A stretch of 29,648 nt of DNA from Scenedesmus sp. ARA3 (lineage: Eukaryota; Chlorophyta; Chlorophyceae; Sphaeropleales; Scenedesmaceae): contig RWJK01000714.1 of the NCBI GenBank assembly GCA_004335835.1, forward strand, positions 477 through 30,124, given 5' to 3'. Each line of letters begins with the position of its first letter. The stretch's first letter is position 1. Of this stretch, positions 1 through 11,656 are shown in pieces. Below the pieces are notes generated by a model that made no database searches, was not told where the DNA came from, and worked only from the letters and a program-made list of their open reading frames with translations. Both the position numbers and the translations under genes were made by a program.

Positions 1-603
1 AACCACCGCTCATAAGTACTGTAGACACCATGACCACTAGCAGCATCACGCGGGTTGACAGGGCACATCATGGGCATGACATGACATGAACTGTCGGAGC
101 ATTATGCTGCATCACCAGATCACCAGTTGGCTTTGCACTTGTCCAGATGTTGTCACTGCCTTTTGTTAATGCCTGCTGTCATGGTAACACCATATAGCCC
201 ATACATTGTTTGGTTTGATTGCGTAAAGGTGGATGATTGTTTGTGTGCATGCGGCAGTACATGCTGTGTTAGCTCAGAGCCGTGGCTTGCAACGCTTGTG
301 TTGAGCTGCTGTGTCAGGCAGACTGCACTGCTTGTCACCAGCCAGCTGCGCACATGCTGTGGTTTGTGACTGACTGCAGCAGCCAGTGTAGGAAGTCGTT
401 GCTCCTGTTATAGCGCCCCATCTGGAAAGGTTCACAAGGCAGACGGCAGCCTGAGCAGTTGGTGTGGTGCCTGGTTGCTCTGTAACAAGTTGCTCAATGT
501 CCCAAGCACGTGAAGCAGCACCGCACAGTTGAGCTTCCTGGTGACAGCGGCAAATGTTGCTACTTGCTGCTGGTGTTAGGAGGACGTTGATGGATGGGAA
601 GTG

Positions 604-608
604 TTACA
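604..608 (-). terminator. Candidate TGTAA polyadenylation signal (minus strand)
   Basis: The plus strand reads ttaca, which is TGTAA on the minus strand. TGTAA is the usual chlorophyte poly(A) signal. This is the first one downstream of the stop codon at 1778, but at about 1.17 kb it is distant, so the assignment to that gene is weak. Confidence 0.25.
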
Positions 609-910
609 CATGGTGTTCCACACGCACCCAGCTAAGTTAAGTAGACTAGTCAAAGGTTGTGGCCTGTACAACACACAGCTCGCTGTGTGTGCCCAAACCA
701 TGCAGTCTAGCACGCTTGCTGCAGGGCAGCAGCTGCACTCGCAGGCTGCACAACCCAGCATGCAAGCAGTGCCCAAATGCGAACGTGCCGACAAGTATGC
801 AACTGTTGCCAGAAGACACCTGCAAGCAGCCAAACTACAAATGCTTGGATAGAATCAATCACAGTGCACTTGTCAAGGCAAGCAAGCAGCAGAGGCGCGC
901 AGCCACCTGC

Positions 911-956
911 TGCCTGCAGGCCTCACCACATCATGCCTGCAGGCCTCACCACATCA
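911..956. repeat. 23-bp tandem duplication
   Basis: There are two perfect adjacent 23-nt copies at 911-933 and 934-956, followed by the first four bases of a third. Each unit contains a PstI-like ctgcag core. It lies in the non-coding 3' flank of the cysteine-rich gene. Confidence 0.85.
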
Positions 957-996
957 TGCCGAAGACGCCGAGGCAGCTGCTGACAAAAGCTAGAAA

Positions 997-1215
997 AGAA
1001 CCCATCTCAAACCAACTTCGCTCAACACATGGATGTTGTTCGTGCTGTTTGCTGGCTCTACAGTTTGTGCTGGAACCCAAGCTCACTCATGTGGCGTGGT
1101 GGCACCAAGTGCGGTGCACAAAAGGGAGCATGCAAGGTATGCGGCGGCACATGCTGCCCCAAGCCAAAAGCTACAGCAAGCAGTGTGTCCGTGGCGGAAG
1201 AACCCATCTCAAACC
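997..1215. repeat. 17-nt dispersed direct repeat pair
   Basis: The 17-mer agaacccatctcaaacc occurs at 997-1013 and again at 1199-1215, about 200 bp apart. The intervening sequence shows no protein or RNA character that I recognise. Confidence 0.7.
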
Positions 1216-1620
1216 CTAACTCATCACAGCCGGCCTAAAGCCCCTGACATGCACTGAGCTGAAATTGTGCAAGAGATTCGACAACTGGGGATGCCAAGGG
1301 TATGCCATCACTCGGCACTCGCAAGAAATCCCTACAAACAATTCAATCTGACTCCTGGACATGCAGCACATGCAGCTAACCCTACTAACCCTACTAGCCA
1401 CGGTCTTGGGGCCACAGATCCCACGTGCTGAGCAACTCAAAAAGTGATACTGCATCAACCCTGCATGGCCTGACAAGGAGGAATGTAGCATGATGCGCAT
1501 GTAAGAACACAAAGATGCCAGCAGATGCCTAACCAAAGAAAGGAACCAATTGCCTGGCTCAGCAGCTTCTCTCCAAGTGTGCCTTCACAAAAGCACACCA
1601 GCCGCAAACTGCAGCACCAC

Positions 1621-1650
1621 CATCGTCATCATCATCTCCATCATCATCAC
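1621..1650. repeat. CAT/ATC-rich microsatellite
   Basis: This is an imperfect run of cat/atc triplets. It probably lies in the 3' UTR of the minus-strand cysteine-rich gene, where the transcript would read as GATGAT repeats. Confidence 0.7.
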
Positions 1651-1777
1651 TGTTGGCAGCTGCTGATCGAGGCATCCGCGGCCTATCACAGACCTCAGCA
1701 TCTTGATACAGCAGCAGCGCACATCCTTAGTGAGGCGCCAGGCCCTTTCGTGTGCCGGGCCTCTCCTCTCGCGCTGC

Positions 1778-4700
1778 TTAGGGCCTGTCGGAGAACAGCT
1801 TGGCACCCCTGACCTGGAACATGCTGAGAGCAGACTCCTCCAGCTCAGACTTGGTCAGCGTGCACTTGTTGGAGGCAGCAGCCTCCCAGTTGTACACCTC
1901 ACACTCAGCGTTGGCGCTGCACTCTGCCAGGCATGCCGCCTCGGTAGCAGCAGCAGGGGTGGCAATAGCCGCGCCCACCTTGTACTTGGAGCCCCACACG
2001 GCGTAGTCGTCGCCGTTGCCGATCTTGAAGCCGACGTTAAAGGCGGCATCTGCGCCAGTGGCCTCTGCATAAGTGGAGCACACCGCGTTGGGGTCGTTGT
2101 CCTGACCCACAAACTTGTACATCACGCAGCTGGCGGAGCCTGTGCAGGCAGAGGAGCAGCCCGCGCCAGTCTTGACGTTGGTCGCAACAACCCAGGCGGC
2201 CTCGTCGGCCACGTTGAACACGTCGTTGCGGGCGTCGACGGTGGAGGAGTAGCACTGCTGAACCTGGGTGGCGCCGCGCTTGGAAACAGCGTTGCTGGCG
2301 CAGGCCACGCAGGGGCTGTCAGCTGCGGCTTTGGCACCGCCGGATGCAAAGGTGTTGTAGGGGCACACGTCGCAGTTGGCTCCACCGAAACCAGCCTTGC
2401 ACACAGTGCACTCGTCCGCAGTGGTGGACTCGTCCTCCTGGGTGGAGAAGCCGGTGGGGCAGGAAGTGCAGGTGGCGTTGGGGGCGGCCTCGGTGCCTCC
2501 CACGGAGTAGCTGCCCTTGTCGCAGGGGGCGGGGATGCCGTTGGAGGTGTCCATCCTCCAGCCTGCAGGAGATTGGATGCGGCACAGGGCAGCAGCATGA
2601 GGTGAGTTGCAAGGTGGTGGGTTTGCGCTGTTGTTGCAGTAACAGATGGTCACAGGATTCTGCTCACAGCTGTTACGCTACAGCAGCTAGAGGTGGCATT
2701 TGTTTTGCACATCATCGGGCAGGCATCTGTGCTGCAGCAGCATGATGAATTCGTCCAGTTGCTGCTCCCGCGCTGCCGCACCTGGCTGGATGACGCAGGC
2801 CGCTGCAGAGGTCTTGCCGTCACCCACGGTGGTCCATCCGGTGCCGCAGGACTTGCATGCCTCGCGGTTCTTGCCGGCATTGTATGTGCCAACAGGGCTG
2901 CGGGCAGGCACAGCAGGCAAACACATGTCAGCTCAGTGGCAGCCATCAACAGCTGACCACACGTCCCCGACTCTGAATGCGCTCGAAATTGAAGAACTTT
3001 TAACTTTACCCACACGCGTCTATGCTACAGGCTAGTCACAGTATCATGCACTGTTCTGCTCATCAAGCTGCCAGGCTAGGATGCACACAGCAGTTGTGGG
3101 CTGCTTCATGCAGGCTCTGCCGCAGCAGCAGCAGCAGCAGCAGCATCACTCACCACTTCTGAGGCAGGGTGGAGGTGGTGCCCCAGCCCTCCTCCACCAG
3201 GCAGGCCGACTCCGAGGTGTACAGCTCGTTGGCAGGTGCAGGTGCTGCGCCAATAGTGCGCTTGTCCAGGGTGTCCAGGGTGAACATGCCAGCGGGGCAA
3301 GGGGTGCAACGGGCATTGGCCACGGCGGCGCGGTCCACGGCGTCGCCGTAGGTGTTCTTGTCACACTTGGCGGCCTCAGTTGGGCTCACAAGGCCCCAGC
3401 CGGCAGGCACCAGGCAGGCATCCTTGGACACTGAGCCAGTGGACAGGGTGATGAGGCCAGTACCGCACTGCGAGGTGACAGCAGAGCAGGAAGGGGTAGC
3501 AGAGGGTAAGGTACATATCATGCTGCAGCAGCGCTGTGGCTGTGGTGGCTGGCTGAAGCATCTAGCACTGCTGATGCTGAGATAGCAGTTCAGCGCGGTG
3601 GGGCCAATTCACTAATTGCAGCAGCTGTTATGTGTGTTTGCCCAGGTCTGCTGCCGTGCTTTATTAGTTGGCACTGCTGCCAGCCAGATGCTCACCGCCA
3701 CGCAGGGGTTCCTGTTCCAGTCGGCCTTGTAGGAGCCAGCAGGGCACTCAGTGATGTTTGCACCCTCAGCCACCTGCTGCCAGCCGGGGGGAGCCAGGCA
3801 CAGCGCAACACCGGTGGCGCCAGTCTCCTTGGTCCTCCACTCGTTGGGGCAGGCCTTGCAGGTGGTGGTGGCAATCTCCTGGTCCTGGTAGGTGTCCCTG
3901 GGGCAGGCGAGGGCCTCAGTAGCGTTGAGGGGGTTGATGTAGTAACCCTTGAGTGCCAGGCTGCAGGCAGCAGCGCTTGTGCTGCCCTCGAGTTCGGTGG
4001 TGATGCCGGTAGGGCAGGGGACGCAGTTGGCGTTGGTGTTGAGGTCGGTGGAGTAGGTGCCGCGCTGGCACAGCTTGCCGATGCCCTTGTCCATGTAAGA
4101 GCCAGCAGGGGCCTCTGCAGTATAGGCATTCAAGTTTCCAGACAGCAAGGCATGAGAATCAAGTCAGTAATGCATGCCACAGGCAGCTGGTTCGCTAACT
4201 GATCCTTGATCATTCACAAGGTTTCCTCTACTGCAACGAGGTCACATCTGGCTTGGAATGCAGCTGGCATGGCTCCTGCTGGCAATGCAGGTTAGGCCCA
4301 GCCACTCACTGCACTCGGCCATCGAGGTTGCGCCATCATCGGCAGTGGTCAGGCCAGCACCGCACTTCTGGCAGCCGGCAGTGTTGTTGCCGACGTTGTA
4401 GGTGCCCTTCAAACACTGCACACCGGTCAAGGACACCTTGCCGTCTGTACCCTTGGTGGAGACGCGGCCAAAGCCAGCCAGGGTGAAGCACTGCAGCAGC
4501 AAGAACAGCAGCAGCAGCAGCTCAGCCCATTGCAGTACTGTCATGCTTCCAACTCAAGCTGTGGGGCCTGCTTCAGATGCTGAGTAGTGCTGGCTGGATG
4601 CTCGTGTTGCTGCTGCTATTGCGTCAAGGCTCAGGCATCACCACAGATTGCAGCTCAAGCATTGGCCTGGTCGCGCTGGCAAACTTATCACTATATGATC

Positions 4701-5747
4701 AGTCAGTAGATGAAGTTTACAGTCATGATCTGAGCCCCCGCTGCGCCAGTCCGTAACTGCACTAACAACCAGCAACCACAGCCCCACTGCTGCCCCGGCT
4801 GTGCTTGTGCCACTCACCTGGGCCTGGCTCTTGGCTCCCGGAAAGGTGGTGGCCAGGTTCGCGGGGCAGTCGGTGGCGTCGCTCTTGTCGTTGGCTGCAC
4901 TGCCACCTGCACAGAACTTGCCCACGGGGCAAGGCTCGCACTTGCCAATCTGCATGGACAGGCCAGGGGCGCAGTCTGCAAGCAGCAGCAGAAGATTTAA
5001 AACATGCGTAAGAAACCACACCAAGGGGATGAGGATCCACGCTCCATGCAGTGAAGAGAGAACTCGTTGCACCATGGATAACGGGGCTGCAGGAGCGGCC
5101 GCGGGTGATGGCAGCTGCAGCACATGACAAAGCCCAGTAGCCGCATGTCTTGCACCAGCATACGCAATGGCGATGCTGACGATGTGCTGCTTATGCTGCT
5201 CACCGCAGGTCTTGCTCTGGCCATCGCGACGAAGTTGGTAGCCTTTCTCGCAGGAGGAGCACACCAGCTCACTCCTGCGTGTGCCAGGAATCCTCTGGTT
5301 GCGGCAAGACTTGCACGCGGAGTTGACTCTGCATACAAGAAGTAGAACAGGTTGGTGGCCTTTCTGTTTCCCGATTTGATACGCGTAGAGGAAGCATGAG
5401 GCCTCAGCTGACTAATGTGCAAAGCCAACCAAGAGCGAAAATGCGCATCCAGCCACGATCGTGCTGAACAATGTACTTGATGGATAAGCAAATTGAATCA
5501 TTGGATACCAACAGCTGTTCACTGCTTCACGCCGCTTGGGCACTGAAAATACCCTAAGCAAGGACAGCGATGCATGGCTGGTAGCTGTCATCTGCCTGTT
5601 GGCCTGCGCTTACCTGGTACAGTTGGGCGCCTTGGCGTTCTGCAGCAGCATGCGTCCATTCTCTGCCTCCTCCAGGGGGAAGCGGGCTGCCTGCGCTGCC
5701 ACTGCACACAGCAGCAGCAGAGCTGCGAGCGCAACGGCACGAGCCAT
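1778..5747 (-). CDS. Secreted cysteine-rich protein with ephrin-receptor-like repeats and PAN/apple-like C-terminus
   Basis: Eight exons join in phase: 5747-5614, 5328-5204, 4975-4818, 4490-4310, 4114-3696, 3467-3154, 2897-2782 and 2562-1778 (TAA). They total 2232 nt, or 743 aa. All introns begin GTGAGN, GTAAGC or GTGCGG and end in CAG. The first exon starts MARAVALAALLLLCAVAAQA, a clear secretory signal peptide. Residues about 45-590 carry repeated C-x2-G-[TS]-Y and C-x2-C-x-x-G-[WFL]-[TS]-T units. These match the spacing of GCC2/GCC3 (ephrin-receptor-like, TNFR-like) modules, which are disulphide-rich. The last exon ends in two segments with the spacing of PAN/apple domains: one with CSSAC, CVMYKF and CSTY, then one with ACLAEC, CEVYNW and KCTLTK. 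There is no transmembrane helix or GPI-type tail, so I infer secretion into the wall or matrix, perhaps binding glycan or protein. The exact role is unknown. The structure is well supported; the ligand is not. Confidence 0.87.
3122..3146. repeat. CAG/CTG run at the 5' end of intron 6 of the cysteine-rich gene
   Basis: This is a run of about seven cag triplets on the plus strand, read as CTG on the transcribed sense strand. It begins a few bases after the GTGAGT donor of exon 6 (exon end 3154). It is non-coding in the spliced model. Confidence 0.8.
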
Positions 5748-5887
5748 TGGCGCTGAGAACAACTATGATTGGAAGATTACTGGTAATCGAAGCAGCTATC
5801 TCTGCAGTTGAGCACTCGGGTGTCTGGAAACACTCTTCAAGGTTGGTTAAGCGTATCCGTGGTGACTACTGCTGCGGCAAGGCTGGC

Positions 5888-5896
5888 CTAAATATA
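5888..5896 (-). promoter_or_regulatory. Candidate TATA box of the cysteine-rich gene
   Basis: The minus strand reads GGTATATTTAGG here, about 145 bp upstream of the start codon at 5747. Position and sequence fit a TATA element with a 5' UTR of roughly 110-120 nt. No transcription start is visible from sequence alone. Confidence 0.4.
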
Positions 5897-6874
5897 CCGT
5901 TGACGTGTGGCTGAGATGCGAGGCGGCTCAGCTGTTCCGGTCGTTCTGGAGCTGTTGTAGCTTCGCAGTCGTTTTCGCACGCGTGGACGTGCAAAAGGTG
6001 TAACCTTCCCGACTGCAGTGTGAACATGGTGTGCTGTTTCAAATATATATTTCAATGCTCCTTGAAAAACACTTCAGTTGCGTCTCAGGAGAACTGGCTT
6101 GTGCCGTCGGCACTGCAAGTGCAGGTCAGTGTGTGGAACTTCCTTCAGTTCACAGGAAGTCGAATGTCAGCGCGCATACTGTGGTGCGTTTGCTGTTCAT
6201 GGTTCGTGCTAAGTTACGCATCTAAATATTTCATTACCCGAATCACCGATTTTGAAGCCGTCGGTTGCAATGCACGCACGCCCGGACACTGAAGACGCGG
6301 AAGCTCTGTGTGATTCGTTGGGCGACCAACCTACCACCTAGCTCCCAATTGTCCTGAAGCAACCTTGAACCAAAGCAGCAACTTCATGTGCGTCATAATA
6401 GCATCCGGTTAGGCTATGCTTACTTCGCGAGACGTCTTGCCTGAAACCAGTGGTGAGTGGTGCTAGTGACTGCTGGTGACCAGTGGTGAGTCGATATTAG
6501 GCGTGTAATTGAAAACAAGCAGTCAAACTTGAATCTCACAAGCTCAGACAATGCATATACCGTGAACAACATTCGGTTGCGGTTTGGCCGGCCTTGTCAC
6601 TACTATTTGCTGCCCATCTGCAAGCATGTCCAGCGCATGAGCACATATGCACCACACACTGTGGATAGCATTGCACAACATCAAAGCTCTGCAGTAGCCA
6701 CTGGCCACTGAAAACCATTCCACAACAACCTTTGGCATCATGCGTAACATTGATGAGCTCTGCATATTCAATGTCACTGCCAGGCATGCCATAAAGTCAT
6801 CTGAGCTGTCAACCACACCCTCATCCTCCAGCCAGGCTGCTGCGCCCTCGTACGTCCCTGCTCTGCCATACTCC

Positions 6875-6879
6875 TTACA
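6875..6879 (-). terminator. TGTAA polyadenylation signal of the LUMINIDEPENDENS-like gene
   Basis: Minus-strand TGTAA (context TTGTAAGG) lies about 185 nt downstream of the stop codon at 7063. Sequence and distance both fit the chlorophyte poly(A) signal, and this supports the green-algal assignment. Confidence 0.65.
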
Positions 6880-7062
6880 ACCCTCATCACTCGTTGAAGG
6901 CGTGTCGCCATCTGGATGCAGCTCTGTACAGAGGCGTGTCGCCATCTGACTACAGCTCTACAAAGCACATGTGTTATGCAGCTGTGCTATTGGTTGAGGT
7001 TGATGCTGATGTTACCTCCCTTCAACCGCTGCCTTCCAGTCAGGGCTGTGCCGCCAACCATG

Positions 7063-9845
7063 CTAATAGCCCTGAGGAAAGTAGCCCTGCTGGTGTGGGT
7101 CATGCTGCTGCTGCGGTGGCAGCTGCACCATCTGCTGCGGCATGCCGTGAGGCCCGACAACATACACCACCTGCTGCTGTGCAGCTTGTGGGTGCATCTG
7201 CACAACCGGCTGCAGCACCTGCTGCTGGTACCCAGCAGCAGCATACCCAGGTGGCACCTGCTGCAGTACCTGCGGCTGCGCCGGCGCGTGCTGCAGCAGC
7301 ATAGGCTGCTGTGCAGGCAGCAGCGTCAGCTGGGGCTGCTGGGTGGCTGGGTCTAGTGCAAACACCTGGATGTGCTGCTGCTGCTGCTGCTGCTGCTGCA
7401 CTGGCTGCTGGTAGTGAGGGTGATACTGCTGCTGCACCTGCAGGTAGGGCTGCTGCTGCAGCGGCTGCATGGCTGCCTGCTGGTGGTGGGGGAGCTGGTA
7501 CTGCAGCACCTGCGGGAGCTGCTGCTGCTGCACTGCCACGACATGCTGCTGCTGCTGCTGCTGGAGGTACTGCGGATGGTGATGTGGCTGTAGCTGCTGC
7601 TGCACCTGCGGTGCAGCATCCTGGTAATGCTGCTGAAACTGCACAGGATGCTGCGGTGGTGCCGCCATTGGCGTCTGCTGCTGCTGGCCATAATCCGCGT
7701 GCAGCATCTCCTGCTGCTGCTGACCATACTCTGCCTGCATTGCCGCCTGCTGCTGCTGCTGCTGCTGGTGTTGGCCGTGCTCTGCCTGCATCGCTGCCTG
7801 CTGCTGCCGCTGCCGCTCCCTGCTGATCTCTGCCGAGGTGGGCGGCCGGCTGATGTGGCACGGCAGCCGGATGCCTGCACAGCACAGCGCAGCATAGCAC
7901 AGCACAGCAGGTTGCAGGTGGGAGCCAGCCAGGCGCCAGCCACAACAGCAGGCACAGCACACAGCCTGTTGGGATCTGTGGAGCACCTGCCCCTCATGCA
8001 TGCACAGCAAAGCCGCTGCTGCTGCTGCTGCGTCAACAGCCTGGCCCGTCATCAGCAAACACAGCAGTGCAGCCTGCTGCTGAGCAGTACGCTGCAAGCT
8101 GCCAGGCTGCTGCATGCACACAGCAGCTGGTTACAGGAAACTCCGCCCCGCGTGTCGCAACGCGTGGATCCCACACAGTGGGGAGGCATCATGTTGACGC
8201 CAGCTTGGGTCCTCTGCTTACATGTACGAATGCAAATTGTGTACAATCTATGTCTAAAGCAGCAGCAGCGCGCCTCACCTGCCAGCCACAGGCTGATGCG
8301 CTCCCTGGCTGCCTCAGCCTCAGCCACAGGCACCAGCGGCACCACAGCAGCAGCACCACCAGCAGCACTGCTGGTAGCAGCAGCAGCAGCAGCAGCTTGG
8401 TCAGGCTCAAGCGGGTCTGCTGCTGCTGCTGCGTCGCCTCCCTGCTGCTGGCGGAGCGCTGCTTCTGCTTCGTAGCGCTCTCGCCAGCCGCTTGCATCCT
8501 TTGGAGCCAGCTGCACACAAGCAGGCAGGGGTACAGCCGCCAGCAGCAGCAACGGCAGCAAGTTTGAGAAATGCTAACCACTTTGAGCATCGCCGCAACC
8601 GTACCATGGTCAGCAAGCGGACGGCTGAGCCAACACTGCACACAGGTAAGCCAGTGCAGTTGGTGTGCTGCCTGCCTCCGCCACTGCAGACACTCAAGCA
8701 CGCAGGCACAGCAGCCTCACAGCACAGCACACCTGCCAGCTGCAACTCCACCGTCCACTGCTGCCCCCGCCCCCTCACCTGTGACGCCTCTCCTGCAGCC
8801 ACACACACAAGCGCAGCATCAGGCACAGCAGGAGGGGGCTGACGCCACACAGCAACATCAAGGCCACCACCAGCAGCAGCAGCAGCAGTGCCGCTATCAC
8901 CGCTCCACAGCCAGGCGTCTGATGGGCCCTGAGGCTGCGCCGCCAGTGCTGCCTGCGCTGCCTCTGCCGCCTGCTGCTCCCGCGCGGCTGCGCTGCAGCG
9001 CGCCAGCTGCCAGCGCTGCACGGCTGCGTCGTATGCCTGCAGGGCAGCAGCCGGGCAGCCAGCCAGGGGCAGCTTCAGGGCGCTTGCGGGCCTTGCTGTA
9101 CTATACACACATGTGCACACATGACCCCGCTGCCTGCTTGAAGCCCTCTGCCAGCACCAGCACCAAATTACATGCAGAACTAGCATGCACTGCAAAGTGT
9201 GGCTGCAAGTGCCGCAGCTGGCTGCAACGCGGCTCTGATCCACAGCTCCTGCTCTGTGCACTTGCACCAACATGATGCTGCCTGCGATGAGCAGCACGAC
9301 CAGCCAGCAGCGCCGCCTCACCTGCACCGCCTGCGTCACCTCCCCGGCCACGGCCCCAGCAGCAGCCAGGAACGAGGCAGGCGCGCGCCCATGCTGTGCC
9401 ATAGCGTGCAGCCGCTGCTGCTGCGGCAGCGCCGCCCATGCCTGCGCTGCGGGCTGCTGCTGCCGCTGCTGGCCCTGCAGCCCGCCCGCTGGCTTGCTGC
9501 CGCCCAGCACAGCCAGGCGCCTGCATGCCGCAGGGCAGGGGGCAGCAGCAGGTCAGGGCCGCGGCAGCTCAGTTGAACCCATGCACAGCGGCATGACACA
9601 GGCGGCGCCACAACCGTGCCCGGACACCATCATGAGCAGCCAGCTGCATGCACATAGTGCTCTGCGGCAGCAGCAGCGAACACGAAGGGTGCATGCCTGC
9701 TAGGAGCATTGTCGGGCAATGTGCAGAGAGCAGAGCCAGGCAGCAACATGCCATGCCACCAGCAACATCAGCTGCTGAGTCACTGCCTGGGACATACCTG
9801 CTGGCTTGACTGGCTGGTGTCTGCCCCTGAACAGGCTGGGAGCCT

Positions 9846-9877
<32 letters not shown>

Positions 9878-11623
9878 GCCTGCTGCAGGCGCCGCCCCTG
9901 CTCTCTTGCTAGGCTTCTTCAAGCTACTGCTGAGCACTGCCGGCCTAGAAGCAGGAGCTGCTGCTGCTGCTGCTGTGCCTGTTGCAGCGCTGCCAAGCTG
10001 GCCACCACCCGGTGCTCCTGCTGTACCTCCGCCTGCTATGGCACCATTGCCAGCAGCAGCAGCAGCAGCGGTGTGCGGTTTGAGGTCCCCCGTCAGCTCC
10101 ATCTCCTGCAGCTGCCGCTTCACAGCCAGCGTCACGCGCCGCTTGGCGCTACCGCTCACAGCCCTGCCGGCTGGCCCACCGCCACACTGGATCAGCCCAC
10201 CGGGTGCAGCGTACTGCGCAGCAGCAGCAGCCAGCCCGGCGTGCTGCTTTCCTGCAAGGCCTGGCGGCGCCGCCTGGCCTGTGGTGGCTGCCCAGGCGAG
10301 GCTTGCGGCGCGTGCTGCTGCTGCTACTGCTGCGTTGGGGTGGCTGTGCAGCTGCGCCACTGCTGCTGCCAGGGGGCTGCTCTGCAGCAGCGCTGAGGAG
10401 AGGCTGATGGCCGGCAGCACCTGCGGGGCAAGGCACAGCATGATGTGAGGCATAGCTTGATGGCAGCATGTGTAGGCACAGCATAGATACAGCATTACAG
10501 CAACACCAGGCAGAAGCATGCCCTAGCAGCCGATACAGAGACCAACAGACACACATGCTGTGTGTATACGTACGCACAGCTTGGCTGGAGACGCAGGCCT
10601 GCTGCTGCTGCCCCTGTTCCCACAGCAGCAAAGCCTTACAAAAACTGTGCAGGACGCTGCGGCAGCGGGGTTTGCGCAGCTGCAGCATCACACCAAGTTC
10701 GATGCACAGGAACCTGAGCCCCATGTGCCCCTCGGCCAGCCACGTGTGCGCCGCACCTGCAGCAGCTGCCTCAGCAGGCTGGTCTGCTGCTCCTTGCGCG
10801 CCTGGCCCAGCCACCCCTCCAGCACATCAAGCAGCCGGCTGCTGGCCAGCTGACCGCGCACAGCAGCCGACGCACCACACGAGCCTACCCCTGCGCCGCG
10901 CGGCTTACTGCTGCTGCTGCCCTGCCTGCTGCTGAGGTTGCTGTTGCTGTAGCTGGCTGCCAGGGCTGCAAGCGCGCTGCTGCGGGCGGCCCAGGTGGTG
11001 AGGGAGCCCAGCAGACCCAAGAAGCGGCCGCCGCTGCAGCACCAGAAACAGAGATGAACAACAAGGGTTGAAAACGACATGCAGCCGACAGCATGGCAGA
11101 GCAGCCAGCGAGCAGGTGGAAGAAGTACATGAGCTGCTGCGCAGGTCTGCGTGCCGCTTGATTGTGTTGTTGCAGCGCACAGGCAGGGTCGCATGCGGTG
11201 CTACTTGCGCGCGCCCTGCGCTGCTCTGCTTGGTGACTATGTCATATGTTAGGCCGCAATGCCAGGCAACGATGGCTGCTGCTGCAAGACGATGCTTGCT
11301 TGCTGCTGCCATATACGCACGCAGGAAGCTGCAGCCCAGCCAGCTGCAGCAGCCGGCTGTCCTGCAAGCTGCTGCCGCACCTGACGATCACCCCAGTCTC
11401 CGCGTCCAGCAGCTTCGCCAGCCGCTCCCTTTGACTGGCAATGGAGGCAGACAGCCGAGCGCTTGCAGGGCCCAGCGCAGGGCTGGCTGGCCCTGCTGCT
11501 GCTGCTGCTGCTGGGTTGCTGCTGCTGCTGCCAGCCTGCCACGATCCCGAGCCTGCTGCCTCCTGCTGCTGCTGCTGCAGGAAGAGGGGTGGTGCGTAGT
11601 AGCCAGGGTGTGAGCTCATCCAT

Positions 11624-11656
<33 letters not shown>

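Larger units (their letters stand above)
1..1777. other. Intergenic / 3' flank of the cysteine-rich gene
   Basis: I find no convincing gene here. The open frames are short or lack ATG starts, and none shows recognisable protein character. The part next to 1778 should be the 3' UTR of the minus-strand cysteine-rich gene. The first TGTAA on the minus strand lies at 604-608, about 1.17 kb past the stop codon, so the 3' UTR would be long if that signal is used. The stretch holds a short CAT-rich run, a 23-bp tandem duplication and a 17-nt dispersed repeat, each listed separately. Confidence 0.6.
5748..7062. other. Intergenic region: promoter of cysteine-rich gene and 3' UTR of LUMINIDEPENDENS-like gene
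   Basis: No gene is supported here. Both flanking genes are on the minus strand. The upstream gene's 3' UTR should run from 7062 to about 6860, with TGTAA at 6875-6879. The side near 5748 should hold the promoter of the cysteine-rich gene. Around 6030-6250 the sequence is AT-richer than its surroundings, with an aaatatatat tract at about 6039. A short duplicated ccagtggtgagt lies around 6450-6490. The small open frames here (for example 6020-6292) have no recognisable character. Confidence 0.6.

Noticed and set aside
659..1219. Plus-strand open frame of 186 codons upstream of the cysteine-rich gene
   Set aside because: It begins at a GTG rather than ATG and has no domain, signal or amphipathic pattern. 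It also overlaps tandem and dispersed repeats. It is most likely a chance frame in GC-rich non-coding DNA.
1703..2605. 300-codon plus-strand open frame opposite the cysteine-rich gene
   Set aside because: It is glycine/valine/alanine-rich as expected for the antisense of a Cys/Gly/Ala-rich coding exon. The minus strand carries the spliced, signal-peptide-bearing gene with consistent cysteine motifs.
6020..6292. Small plus-strand gene in the AT-richer intergenic stretch
   Set aside because: The 90-codon frame has no recognisable character, no codon pattern like its neighbours, and lies where a promoter of the minus-strand gene is expected.
7627..8475. 282-codon plus-strand leucine-rich frame over the glutamine-rich exon
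   Set aside because: Leucine runs are the antisense of CAG-coded glutamine (CTG). The minus-strand reading matches LUMINIDEPENDENS blocks on both sides and joins in phase.
8570..8670. A possible extra small exon between exons 6 and 7 of the LUMINIDEPENDENS-like gene
   Set aside because: An acceptor-donor pair exists, but including it breaks the phase into the exon starting LAPKDASGW. Direct joining of exon 6 to exon 7 is in phase 0 and matches the family order.
8407..9510. Single 367-codon minus-strand frame spanning several exons
   Set aside because: It reads through two introns with good GTGAGG donors and CAG acceptors. Only its exon parts (9322-9520 and 8779-9036) fit the family; the intron parts are low-complexity.
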